Below, piece after piece: positions 25,152 to 33,768 of a stretch of DNA of 64,000 nucleotides. Position numbers and translations under genes: made by a program. Position 1 is the first letter of the stretch; the number at the start of each line of letters is the position of its first letter. This DNA comes from Verrucomicrobia bacterium LP2A. GTDB taxonomy: Bacteria > Verrucomicrobiota > Verrucomicrobiia > Methylacidiphilales > Methylacidiphilaceae. Location: the NCBI GenBank assembly GCA_000526255.1, contig JAFS01000001.1:1178001-1242000 (forward strand). The letters are read 5' to 3'. The notes below the pieces were generated by a model that saw only the letters and a program-made list of their open reading frames with translations, had not been told where the DNA came from and did no database searches.

Positions 25152-26029
25152 ACGAGCCGGCACTCCTCTGGATATGGAGTCGGCTGGTTTCCGCCAAGAT
25201 GGCGGACTGCTGGGTCGAGCGTCTCCACTTTCTTGGCGAAGGCAGGCTCGCCCTCCATCGCCTGGCGGGCCGCCCGACCGTCCGGCTGGAAGCCTACCTG
25301 CCCGACCTTCCCGCGGGCCGCGATCTCCTCGCCCGATACGGGGGAAAGCTGCGAAGGGCCCCCGCCCCTGGCTCCGTCCCCTCTCCGCCGGGCAAGCGGA
25401 TCCGGATCGGGGGAAAGCTCTGGATCGTGACGGAGACGGAAGCCGGCACCCCCGCCAAGGACCCTTCCGGAAATCATCCCCTCTCTCTGGTCATTCCGGC
25501 GGGAATGGCCTTCGGCACGGGACGGCATGCCACCACCGGGATGCTCCTGAGGGAGATGGCCGCACTCCCCGATTGGCGGGGAAGCCGCGTGCTCGACATC
25601 GGAACGGGCAGCGGGATCCTGGCCCTGGCCGCCCGGCGGCTCGGAGCGACCCGCATCTGGGCGCTCGACACCGACCCCTCGGCCCTGGAGGTCGCCCACC
25701 GGAACGAGGCGGCCAACTTTCCTGCGGCCGCCATCCACTGGGTCGAAGCCGATCTGGCCCGCTGGTGCTCGCGGGTACGGTTCGAGCGGATTGTCGCCAA
25801 CCTCTTCCTGATGCCCCTGCTGCAAGGGGCTAACCGGCTCGCGGCCTGGCTCCGCCCCCAGGGCGTACTCCTGGTGAGCGGCCTGCTCCGGGAGCAGGCT
25901 GCGGAGGTCGAGGCGCGTTTCCAGGCAGAAGGTCTTTGCCTGCAAGGAAGGAAGCGCCGAGGCAAATGGATGATGCTCCGCTTCGGTGCGCCGGCGCATT
26001 GTCATTCGACGGAAGCCCCGCTACCTTGA
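25148..26029 (+). CDS. prmA: Ribosomal protein L11 methyltransferase
   Basis: SAM-dependent methyltransferase that trimethylates ribosomal protein L11. It has 293 residues. The substrate-entry motif GMAFGTGRHATT, the SAM-binding VLDIGTGSGILALAA and the acidic ALDTDPSAL loop match PrmA, as does the IVANLFLMPL motif. The start is GTG 25148, coupled to the lptB stop. The N-terminal substrate-recognition domain is diverged. The next gene starts inside its 3' end. Confidence 0.88.
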   Translation: MNEPALLWIWSRLVSAKMADCWVERLHFLGEGRLALHRLAGRPTVRLEAYLPDLPAGRDLLARYGGKLRRAPAPGSVPSPPGKRIRIGGKLWIVTETEAGTPAKDPSGNHPLSLVIPAGMAFGTGRHATTGMLLREMAALPDWRGSRVLDIGTGSGILALAARRLGATRIWALDTDPSALEVAHRNEAANFPAAAIHWVEADLARWCSRVRFERIVANLFLMPLLQGANRLAAWLRPQGVLLVSGLLREQAAEVEARFQAEGLCLQGRKRRGKWMMLRFGAPAHCHSTEAPLP

Positions 26030-27938
26030 TCCGACCGTGATTGACTACGTAAAACTCCTCAACGAAGAGCAGCGCGAGGCGGTAACGGCCGCTCCCGGGC
26101 CGATTCTGGTCGTGGCGGGGGCCGGCAGCGGAAAGACCCGGGCGCTCACCTACCGGGTCGCCTATCTCCTGGACAACGGCGTCGAGCCCTCCCGCATCCT
26201 TCTGGCCACCTTCACCAACAAGGCCGCCCGGCAGATGCTCGAGCGGGTCGCCCGACTGATTCCCCACGGGACCGAAGCAATCTGGGGAGGGACCTTCCAC
26301 CACCTCGCGCACCGGCTTCTCCGCCGCCACGCCTCGCTCGCCGGCTACGACCCGAGCTTCACCATCTTGGACCGCTCCGATGCGGCCGAGCTCTTGTCCG
26401 AGTGCTACGACGAGCTCAAGCTCTCCCGCAGTGAGCTCCACTTTCCGCGGCGCGAAGGAGCCCTCGAGATCTTCGGGCTGGCGGCCAACCGGGAGATGCC
26501 GCTGGAGACCCTGATCTCCGAGGAGTTTCCCCATTTCGCCGAGCAGACCGACCGCCTGGTCGAGCTCGCGCGCCTCTACCGCAAGCGAAAGCAGAAGGCA
26601 TCGTCGGTCGACTACGACGACCTTCTCTCGGAAGCCGCCCGGCTGCTCCGCGAGCAGGAGCCGCTCCGGGAGGAATACCAGGACCACTTTCACCACATCC
26701 TCGTCGACGAATACCAGGACACGAGCCGGCTGCAGGCCGACTTCATCCACCTTTTGGCCTCCGGGCACCGGCAGATCATGGCCGTCGGGGACGACGCCCA
26801 ATCGATCTACTCCTGGCGCGGGGCCGACATCCGGAATATGCTCTCCTTTCCGGAGCGCTATCCCGACTCCCGCCTCCTCTACCTGCGGGCCAACTATCGC
26901 AGCACCCCGGAAATTCTTTCCTTGGCCAACGCGGCCATCGCGGCGAACCGCTTTCAGTTCCCGAAGGAGCTCGCTCCGGTGCGGCAGGGCCAGCGCCTCA
27001 AGCCTTCGGTCGTCTGCTGCCCGACCGCCAACGCACAGGCCTCCTTCGTCTCCTCCCAGATCCAGGAACTGCGAGGGGAGGGAATCCCTTGGGAAGAGAT
27101 CGCCATCCTCTATCGCGCGCATTTCCATGCCCTCGAGCTCCAGCTCGAGCTGACCCGAGCGGGCATCCCCTTCGCCATCACCAGCGGCCTCCGCTTCTTC
27201 GAGCAAGCCCACCTCAAGGACGTCGCCGCCTTCCTGCGGCTGGCGACCAACCCGCGCGACTCGGTCGCGTTTGCCCGACTCGTCCGGATGTTCCCGGGAG
27301 TCGGGGAGAAGACGGCGGGGCGCCTCTGGGAAGATTTTTCCCAAACAGGCGACCTCGCCTCCGTCGCTCCGCCCAAGACCTCTGCCGCCGCATGGAAGGA
27401 GTGGGTGGCGCTCCAGCGGGAGATCGCCTCGCCCGAGCTGCGGCGCCAGCCCGCGGCGCAAATCGAGAAGGTGATCGACTCCTTCTACCGCACCTACGTC
27501 GAATCGCAGCATGCGGACGCGGTCCACCGGTTGGAGGATCTCTCCCAGCTCGTCTCGTTTGCCGCCGAGTTCCCCGACACCGAAAGCCTGCTCACCCAGC
27601 TCACCCTCCTGACCAACACCGATCGTTCCGGCTCGCGGGAGGGGGTCCAGCTCTCCACCATCCACCAAGCCAAAGGCCTTGAATGGCGGGCGGTCTTCGT
27701 GATCATGCTGGCCGACGGTCTCTTCCCCTCGAGCCGCTCCGCCGAATCCCTCTTGGGGGAAGAGGAGGAACGCCGGCTCTTCTACGTGGCGACGACCCGA
27801 GCCCAGGACCATCTTTTCCTGGTCTATCCGCGCTACCGCGCCTCCCATTACGGGGAAAATTCTCTCCGCCCCTCGCGCTTCCTTTCGGAGATTCCCCGCG
27901 AGCTTTACAGCGATGTCCGCACCTCGCGCACGGGATGA
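25986..27938 (+). CDS. UvrD/PcrA-type superfamily I DNA helicase
   Basis: ATP-dependent 3'-5' DNA helicase of the UvrD/Rep/PcrA group, for repair or replication restart. It has 650 residues. Visible motifs are the Q motif (LNEEQREAV), motif I GAGSGKTR, motif Ia TFTNKAA, motif II VDEYQDTS, motif III GDDAQSIYSWRGA, motif IV NYRS, motif V TIHQAKGLEW and motif VI FYVATTRAQ. The long C-terminal tail of UvrD is absent. The start at GTG 25986 overlaps prmA by 44 bases; GTG 26037 is an alternative but would cut into the family N terminus. Confidence 0.93.
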   Translation: MRRRIVIRRKPRYLDPTVIDYVKLLNEEQREAVTAAPGPILVVAGAGSGKTRALTYRVAYLLDNGVEPSRILLATFTNKAARQMLERVARLIPHGTEAIWGGTFHHLAHRLLRRHASLAGYDPSFTILDRSDAAELLSECYDELKLSRSELHFPRREGALEIFGLAANREMPLETLISEEFPHFAEQTDRLVELARLYRKRKQKASSVDYDDLLSEAARLLREQEPLREEYQDHFHHILVDEYQDTSRLQADFIHLLASGHRQIMAVGDDAQSIYSWRGADIRNMLSFPERYPDSRLLYLRANYRSTPEILSLANAAIAANRFQFPKELAPVRQGQRLKPSVVCCPTANAQASFVSSQIQELRGEGIPWEEIAILYRAHFHALELQLELTRAGIPFAITSGLRFFEQAHLKDVAAFLRLATNPRDSVAFARLVRMFPGVGEKTAGRLWEDFSQTGDLASVAPPKTSAAAWKEWVALQREIASPELRRQPAAQIEKVIDSFYRTYVESQHADAVHRLEDLSQLVSFAAEFPDTESLLTQLTLLTNTDRSGSREGVQLSTIHQAKGLEWRAVFVIMLADGLFPSSRSAESLLGEEEERRLFYVATTRAQDHLFLVYPRYRASHYGENSLRPSRFLSEIPRELYSDVRTSRTG

Positions 27939-28010
27939 AGTCCGGCGAGGAGAGGCGAAAAAGCGTTTCGGTGATCCGGCTCCGATCGAGTAGCTTTGGA
28001 ACGACGAATC

Positions 28011-31000
28011 ATGCCGTCCACCGATTTTGTTCACCTCCACGTTCACTCCGACTATAGCCTGCTCGACGCCACCTGCCGGATTCCTCGGCTCGCCGATGCC
28101 GCGCGCGAGGCGGGCATGCCGGCGGTTGCCCTGACCGATCACGGCAACCTGTTCGGCGCCATCGAATTCTACAAGGCTTGCCGTTCGGCGGGAATCCGGC
28201 CGATCCTCGGATACGAAGCCTATCTGGCGCGAGAGAGCCGTTTTTCCCGGAAGGGCGGCCAATCCGAAACGAGCCACATGACCCTCCTGGTTCGGAACGA
28301 GGAGGGCTATCACAACCTCCTCCGCCTGGCGACCGCGGCCTACCTGGAGGGCTTTTACTACAAGCCCCGGATCGACAAGGACCTTCTGCGCGAGCACGGG
28401 AAGGGGCTAATCGGGACGACCGGCTGCCTGAAGGGAGAAGTCCCGCAGCGCCTCCTCGAGGGAGACCTCGACGGCGCCCGTCGGACGATCGAGACGCTCG
28501 CCTCCTGCTTCGAGCCCGGCTGCTTCTATCTCGAAATCCAAAACCACGGGCTGCCCGAGGAAGAGATCGTCCGGGATGGGCTCGCCCGGCTCTCCCGCGA
28601 GACGGGTCTCCCGCTGGTTGCCACCAACGACGCACACTACATCCGAAAGGAGGATGCCGCCGCCCACGACGCGCTCCTCTGCATCGGGACCGGCGCCCGG
28701 CTGACCGACAGCGCGCGCAAGCGCTACGGGGCTCCCGAGTTCTACTTCAAATCGGGCGAGGAGATGGCAAGCCTCTTCCCCGACCATCCCGAGGCCTTGG
28801 CCAACACGGTCCGGATCGCTGAGAGCTGCCACCTGGAGATCGCGCTCGGAGGCAACCGCTACCCCTCGTTCCCGCCGCCCGCGGGCCAGAGCCAGGCAGG
28901 CTACCTCCGGGATCTCTGCGAGAAGGGCCTGAAGGAGCGCTACGGCAGCCCGGGCGAGGAGCTGCGGCGACGGCTCGACTACGAGCTCGGGGTGATCGAG
29001 AAGACCGGATTCGTCAGCTACTTTCTCATCGTCTGGGACTTCATCGACCACGCCAAGAAACGCGGCATTCCCGTGGGGCCGGGCCGCGGAAGCGCAGCCG
29101 GCAGCCTCGTCGCCTATGCGCTCGCGATCACCGACATCGATCCGATCCGCTACGGGCTCGTCTTCGAGCGTTTTCTCAATCCGGAACGGATCTCCCCCCC
29201 GGATATCGACATCGACTTCTGCTATGCCCGCCGCCCCGAGGTGATCGACTACGTCCGGAAGAAGTATGGCGACGGCTCGGTCGCTCAGATCATCACTTTC
29301 GGAACGCTCGGGGCCAAGTTGGCGGTGCGGGACGTCGCCCGCGTGCTCGGGCTCTCCTACGGCCAGGCCGACCGCCTGGCCAAGATGATCCCGACCGATC
29401 CCTCGATGACCTTGGAGCGGGCGCTGCGGGAGAGTGCCGACCTTCGCTCCGAGAGCGAGCACGACGAGGACGCGCGGGAGGTGTTGCGGCTCGCCCAATG
29501 CCTGGAGGGATTGACGCGCCAGCCGGGCGTCCATGCCGCCGGGGTGGTGATCGCCCCCGCCGATCTCGTGGAGTTCGTCCCGCTCTCCCGGGGGGAGCAG
29601 GGCGAAACGGTCACCCAGTGGTCGATGGAGCCGCTCGCCGATGTCGGCCTGCTCAAGATGGACTTCCTCGGGCTCAAGACGCTCACGGTGATCGCGGATG
29701 CGCTTGCGGCGATCCGGGAGCATACCGGCTTCTCTCTCGAACCGGGCTCCATCCCGCTCGACGACGCCCTCACCTACGAGTCTCTCTCCGCCGGAAGGAC
29801 CGTGGGCATCTTCCAGCTCGAGTCTCCGGGCATGCTCGATCTCTGCCGCCGGCTCAAGCCGCGCAACATCGAGGATGTGATCGCGCTTGTGGCGCTCTAC
29901 CGCCCGGGACCGATGGAGAACATTCCGGCCTACGCCGACCGGAAGCTCGGCAAGATCCCCATCGAGTATGCCCACCCCCTGCTCGAGCCGATCCTCAAGG
30001 ACACCTACGGGGTGATGATCTACCAGGAGCAGGTCATGCAGGCGGCGAGCCTCCTCGCCGGCTATTCGCTCGGGCAGGCCGATCTCTTGCGGCGGGCCAT
30101 GGGAAAGAAGAAGCCGGAGGAGATGCGCAAGCAGCGGGACCTCTTCGTCCGCGGCTGTGGAGAAAAGAACCGGATTCCGGAGGAGCAGGCCGGAAGGATC
30201 TTCGACACGCTCGAAAAGTTCGCGGGCTACGGCTTCAACAAGGCCCACAGCGCCTGCTACGGGCTCCTCGCCTACCAGACCGCCTATCTGAAGGCCCACT
30301 ACCCGGTCTATTTCCTGAGCGCCCTGCTCTCCAACGAAATGGGGGACAGCGACAAGGTCGCCTCTCTGGTCGCTGAGGCGGGCCGGATGGGCATCCCCGT
30401 CCTCGGGCCGGACGTCACCCGGAGCGAGGCCCGCTTCACGGTCGAAGGCGGGGGAATCCGGTGGGGCCTGGCCGCGATCAAGAACGTCGGAGTCGGCATA
30501 GCGGAGGATCTCGTCCAGGCGCGGAAGCAGCAGGCCTTCTCCTCCTTGGCTGATCTCTGCCTGCGCACGACCGGAAGGACGCTCAACCACAAGCTCTTGG
30601 AAAGCCTGATCAAGGCCGGGGCCTGCGACGGCTTCGGCCGCTCGCGCGCCCAGCTCTGCTCCGAGATCGATCCGTGCCTCTCCTCGGCGTCGACGGCCGC
30701 CCGGGAGCGGGCCGAGGGACAAGGGTCGCTCTTCGACCTCTCCTACTCGCCGCCGCCGGATCGGCAAGATACAGGCCTTCCCGAGTTCCCCACCTCCCAA
30801 AAGCTCCGTTTCGAGAAAGAGCTCTTGGGTGTCTATCTCTCAGGCCATCCGGTCGAGGAGTTCCGGAGCGAGCTCCGTCCCTTCCAGACCGCGGAGATCG
30901 TCGCCCTCTCCTCTCTGGGCGACGGCACCCCGGTTCGGCTCGCCGGCATCGTCGGCCGCGTTGAGGTACGGACGTCGAGCCGCGACAGGCGTCCCTTTGC

Positions 31001-31535
31001 CCGGCTTCAGATCGAAGATTCGACCGGTTCGGTCGAAGCGATCGTCTTCCCCGACCTCTACGCCTCTCTTGCGAAGGCGTGGGAGCCGAGCGAGATCGCG
31101 ATCCTGGCCGGTACGGTTTCCCGGCGGGACAACGGGATCAGCGTGCGGACCACCGAGCTTCTGTCGCTGCCGGAGGCCCGCGAACGGCTCGTCCTGGCCC
31201 TGCTTCTCCACCTCTCCCTCGACCGCTGGTCCTCCGGACGATGGCAAGAGCTCGGCGGCATCCTCCGGCAGTGGCCCGGCGGGGTTGCCGTGCGCCTCCA
31301 TTGCCGGCGAGCCGACGGAGCCTTGGTCGAGATCGAGCTCTCGCGAAAATTTTTCGTCCAGGCGACTCCTCCGCTTCTCGCCGCCCTCGAGGAGCTCCTC
31401 GGCGCGGATGGGGTCGAGCTTCTCGTCTCCTCCCGAATCCCGCTGCGCGTCGGCTCCCGCCGACAAAGCCGGGAGGAGGGACCGAGCTCTTCCCCTCGCC
31501 CCACCTCACCTCCTTCTCAATATTCCTCCCCATGA
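28011..31535 (+). CDS. dnaE: DNA polymerase III subunit alpha
   Basis: The replicative DNA polymerase, 1174 residues. An N-terminal PHP domain begins HLHVHSDYSLLDA. The polymerase core contains GPGRGSAAGSLVAYAL and the catalytic PDIDIDF, followed by a helix-hairpin-helix and beta-clamp region and a C-terminal OB fold (RLAGIVGRVEVR). All parts of DnaE1 are present. ATG 28011 is preferred over the upstream TTG at 27996. Its stop overlaps aroB by four bases. Confidence 0.96.
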   Translation: MPSTDFVHLHVHSDYSLLDATCRIPRLADAAREAGMPAVALTDHGNLFGAIEFYKACRSAGIRPILGYEAYLARESRFSRKGGQSETSHMTLLVRNEEGYHNLLRLATAAYLEGFYYKPRIDKDLLREHGKGLIGTTGCLKGEVPQRLLEGDLDGARRTIETLASCFEPGCFYLEIQNHGLPEEEIVRDGLARLSRETGLPLVATNDAHYIRKEDAAAHDALLCIGTGARLTDSARKRYGAPEFYFKSGEEMASLFPDHPEALANTVRIAESCHLEIALGGNRYPSFPPPAGQSQAGYLRDLCEKGLKERYGSPGEELRRRLDYELGVIEKTGFVSYFLIVWDFIDHAKKRGIPVGPGRGSAAGSLVAYALAITDIDPIRYGLVFERFLNPERISPPDIDIDFCYARRPEVIDYVRKKYGDGSVAQIITFGTLGAKLAVRDVARVLGLSYGQADRLAKMIPTDPSMTLERALRESADLRSESEHDEDAREVLRLAQCLEGLTRQPGVHAAGVVIAPADLVEFVPLSRGEQGETVTQWSMEPLADVGLLKMDFLGLKTLTVIADALAAIREHTGFSLEPGSIPLDDALTYESLSAGRTVGIFQLESPGMLDLCRRLKPRNIEDVIALVALYRPGPMENIPAYADRKLGKIPIEYAHPLLEPILKDTYGVMIYQEQVMQAASLLAGYSLGQADLLRRAMGKKKPEEMRKQRDLFVRGCGEKNRIPEEQAGRIFDTLEKFAGYGFNKAHSACYGLLAYQTAYLKAHYPVYFLSALLSNEMGDSDKVASLVAEAGRMGIPVLGPDVTRSEARFTVEGGGIRWGLAAIKNVGVGIAEDLVQARKQQAFSSLADLCLRTTGRTLNHKLLESLIKAGACDGFGRSRAQLCSEIDPCLSSASTAARERAEGQGSLFDLSYSPPPDRQDTGLPEFPTSQKLRFEKELLGVYLSGHPVEEFRSELRPFQTAEIVALSSLGDGTPVRLAGIVGRVEVRTSSRDRRPFARLQIEDSTGSVEAIVFPDLYASLAKAWEPSEIAILAGTVSRRDNGISVRTTELLSLPEARERLVLALLLHLSLDRWSSGRWQELGGILRQWPGGVAVRLHCRRADGALVEIELSRKFFVQATPPLLAALEELLGADGVELLVSSRIPLRVGSRRQSREEGPSSSPRPTSPPSQYSSP

Positions 31536-32611
31536 AGCCCGTCTGCACCGTCACCGTTTCCGCTGGCAGCCATACCTATTCCGTCCGGATCGGCAGCGGC
31601 CTTCTGGAAGAGCTTGGAACCCGGCTTTCCGCCGACTACGCCTTGGGCGCACGCATCGCGCTGGTCGCCGACGCCCGCCTCGGCTCCTACGCGGAAGCGG
31701 CCCGGAGCTCGCTCGCGAACGCGGGCTTCGAACCGGTGGTTCTCTGGATTCCTTCGGGAGAAGGTTCGAAGAGCCTTTCGCAGCTCGGCCACCTTCTGGA
31801 AGCGATGGCCGAGAACCGGATCGATCGGAAGGGAGCGCTGCTCGCCCTGGGCGGAGGGGTGGTCGGCGATCTCGCGGGCTTCGCCGCTTCGATCTTCCTC
31901 CGGGGGATCGCTCTCTTCCAGATTCCGACAACCCTCCTCTCGATGGTGGACAGCTCGGTCGGAGGAAAGACGGGAATCAACCTCCCCCAGGGGAAGAACC
32001 TGGTCGGAACCTTTTATCAGCCCTGGGCGGTCCTGGCCGATCTCCAGACCCTCGCAACCCTTCCCGAGCGGGAGATCCGCGCGGGCCTGGCCGAGGTGAT
32101 CAAGTACGGCATGATCGCCGATCCCTCGCTCCTTTCGACCCTCGAAGAGAGCGCGCTCGATTGGCAGGCGATCGTGCGGCGGTCGGTGGAGATCAAGGCG
32201 GCGATCGTCGGCGAGGACGAGCGGGAGACCAACGGAAGGCGCGCGATTCTCAACTTCGGCCATACTGCGGGCCACGCCCTCGAAGCCGCCCTCGCCTACG
32301 GGACGCTCGTCCACGGGGAAGCGGTCGCCCTCGGCATGCGGGTGGCGACCCTTCTCTCCCAACGGCTCTGCGGACTCCCCGAATCGGCGGGCGCCCTTCT
32401 CGACCGGCTGCTCGTCCGTCATGGCCTTCCCCAGACCCTCTCGGGAGTTTCCCGAGCCCGGATTCGCGAGGCACTGCTCGTCGACAAGAAGCGGGAGAGG
32501 GGAGTCAACCACTGGGTCCTCCTTCGCGCACTGGGCGATCCGCTCGTCACCCGCGTTCCCGAGGAGGAAGTCGACCAGGCGCTCGGCGTCATCCTCGATC
32601 CGCCGGCATGA
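31532..32611 (+). CDS. aroB: 3-dehydroquinate synthase
   Basis: NAD+- and metal-dependent cyclisation of DAHP to 3-dehydroquinate, the second step of the shikimate pathway. It has 359 residues. The NAD-binding GGGVVGDLAGF, the PTTLLSMVDSSVGGKTGIN motif, the metal ligands Glu in AEVIKYG and the His residues in FGHTAGHALE and LVHGEAV are all present. It is coupled by ATGA overlaps to dnaE before and dprA after, although the three functions are unrelated. Confidence 0.96.
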   Translation: MKPVCTVTVSAGSHTYSVRIGSGLLEELGTRLSADYALGARIALVADARLGSYAEAARSSLANAGFEPVVLWIPSGEGSKSLSQLGHLLEAMAENRIDRKGALLALGGGVVGDLAGFAASIFLRGIALFQIPTTLLSMVDSSVGGKTGINLPQGKNLVGTFYQPWAVLADLQTLATLPEREIRAGLAEVIKYGMIADPSLLSTLEESALDWQAIVRRSVEIKAAIVGEDERETNGRRAILNFGHTAGHALEAALAYGTLVHGEAVALGMRVATLLSQRLCGLPESAGALLDRLLVRHGLPQTLSGVSRARIREALLVDKKRERGVNHWVLLRALGDPLVTRVPEEEVDQALGVILDPPA

Positions 32612-33696
32612 CCCACCGCGAGGCAGTACTCCTCCTTCACCTGCTGCCGGGAATCGGCTCGGCTCGCGCCCGCCGGCTGATCGAGGCTTTCGGCTCACCC
32701 GAAGCCGTCTTCGGCGGGGGGGAAGCCGCGCTCGCCCGCCTTCCCGGGATCGGGCCCAAGCTCGCCGCAGAAGTCGCCCGCGCCGATCCCGCCGCGGCCC
32801 AAAAGGAGGCGGCTCGCTGCCGGAGCCTGGGAATCGAGCTTCTCTTCCTCGGAGAGACGGGCTACCCGGAGGCGCTCGCGGAGATCCCCGATCCTCCGCT
32901 TCTGCTCTATCTGCGCGGCAAGCGACCCGAGCGCTGGCTGCGCGGAGTCGGTGTCGTCGGGTCGCGCCGCACAAGCGTCTACGGAATCGAAACGGCCCGG
33001 CGGCTCTCCTACCAGCTCGCCTACTCGGGCATTCCGGTGATTTCGGGACTGGCGCGCGGCATCGACACCGCTGCGCACATGGGGGCCTTGGCTGCTCAAG
33101 GATCGACCTGGGCCGTCCTCGGCTGCGGAATCGATCGCGTCTACCCTCCGGAAAACGAGGAGCTCGCCCGCCGGATCGAGCAGACCGCCTGCCTCTTGAG
33201 CGAGCTGCCGCTCGGCACGGCCCCCGCCCGTCATACCTTCCCGCAGCGCAACCGGCTCATCAGCGGCCTCTCCTCGGGAGTGGTCGTGATCGAGGCGCCG
33301 ATCGCGAGCGGGGCTCTATTGACCGCGCAGTGCGCCCTCGAGCAGGGCCGGCAGGTCTTCGCGGTCCCCGGCCGGATCGACAACCCACTGGCCGCCGGCT
33401 CCAACCGGCTGATCCAGCAGGGAGCCAAGCTCGTGGCGGAAGCCGGGGACATCGTTTCGGAGCTGGCACTCTGGCTCCCCGCGGCTTCCGTGTCCCGTGA
33501 GCGCGCGCTCCCCCCCTCCCTGACCGAGGATGAGCGCACGGTCTTTGCGGCACTTGGCCTGGACGAGAGCCTCTTCGATGCGATCGTCGCGAGAACAGGT
33601 TTGCCATCGCCGACCGTCTCTTCTACGTTGCTGCGACTCGAAATGAAGCGGCTCATCCGCCGACTGCCGGGAAACGCCTTCGTGCGTGTCGCCTAG
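32608..33696 (+). CDS. dprA: DNA-processing protein DprA
   Basis: Binds incoming single-stranded DNA during natural transformation and loads RecA. It has 362 residues. An N-terminal helix-hairpin-helix (LPGIGSARARR and LPGIGPKLAA) precedes the Rossmann-like core with GSRRTSVYG, ISGLARGIDTAAH, VLGCGIDRVYP and PQRNRLISGLS. A C-terminal winged helix (about 305-362) resembles DprA domain 3. Its presence suggests competence, but no other com genes are in view. Confidence 0.94.
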   Translation: MTHREAVLLLHLLPGIGSARARRLIEAFGSPEAVFGGGEAALARLPGIGPKLAAEVARADPAAAQKEAARCRSLGIELLFLGETGYPEALAEIPDPPLLLYLRGKRPERWLRGVGVVGSRRTSVYGIETARRLSYQLAYSGIPVISGLARGIDTAAHMGALAAQGSTWAVLGCGIDRVYPPENEELARRIEQTACLLSELPLGTAPARHTFPQRNRLISGLSSGVVVIEAPIASGALLTAQCALEQGRQVFAVPGRIDNPLAAGSNRLIQQGAKLVAEAGDIVSELALWLPAASVSRERALPPSLTEDERTVFAALGLDESLFDAIVARTGLPSPTVSSTLLRLEMKRLIRRLPGNAFVRVA

Positions 33697-33768
33697 CGGG
33701 GCGGCAGGCACCCGGCTCGGAAACCCGGAGGAAAGCCTGCGGAAGAAAGGCGCGTCATTCGAAGAGGC

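Noticed and set aside
25830-28397. Very long open frame (855 codons) on the minus strand opposite prmA, the helicase and dnaE
   Set aside because: It is antisense to well-conserved genes with complete motifs; in GC-rich DNA the opposite frame often stays open. Its translation is low-complexity Gly/Arg/Leu/Glu with no domain.
28407-30800. Open frame of 797 codons antisense to dnaE
   Set aside because: Shadow of dnaE; no recognisable motif and no ribosome site.
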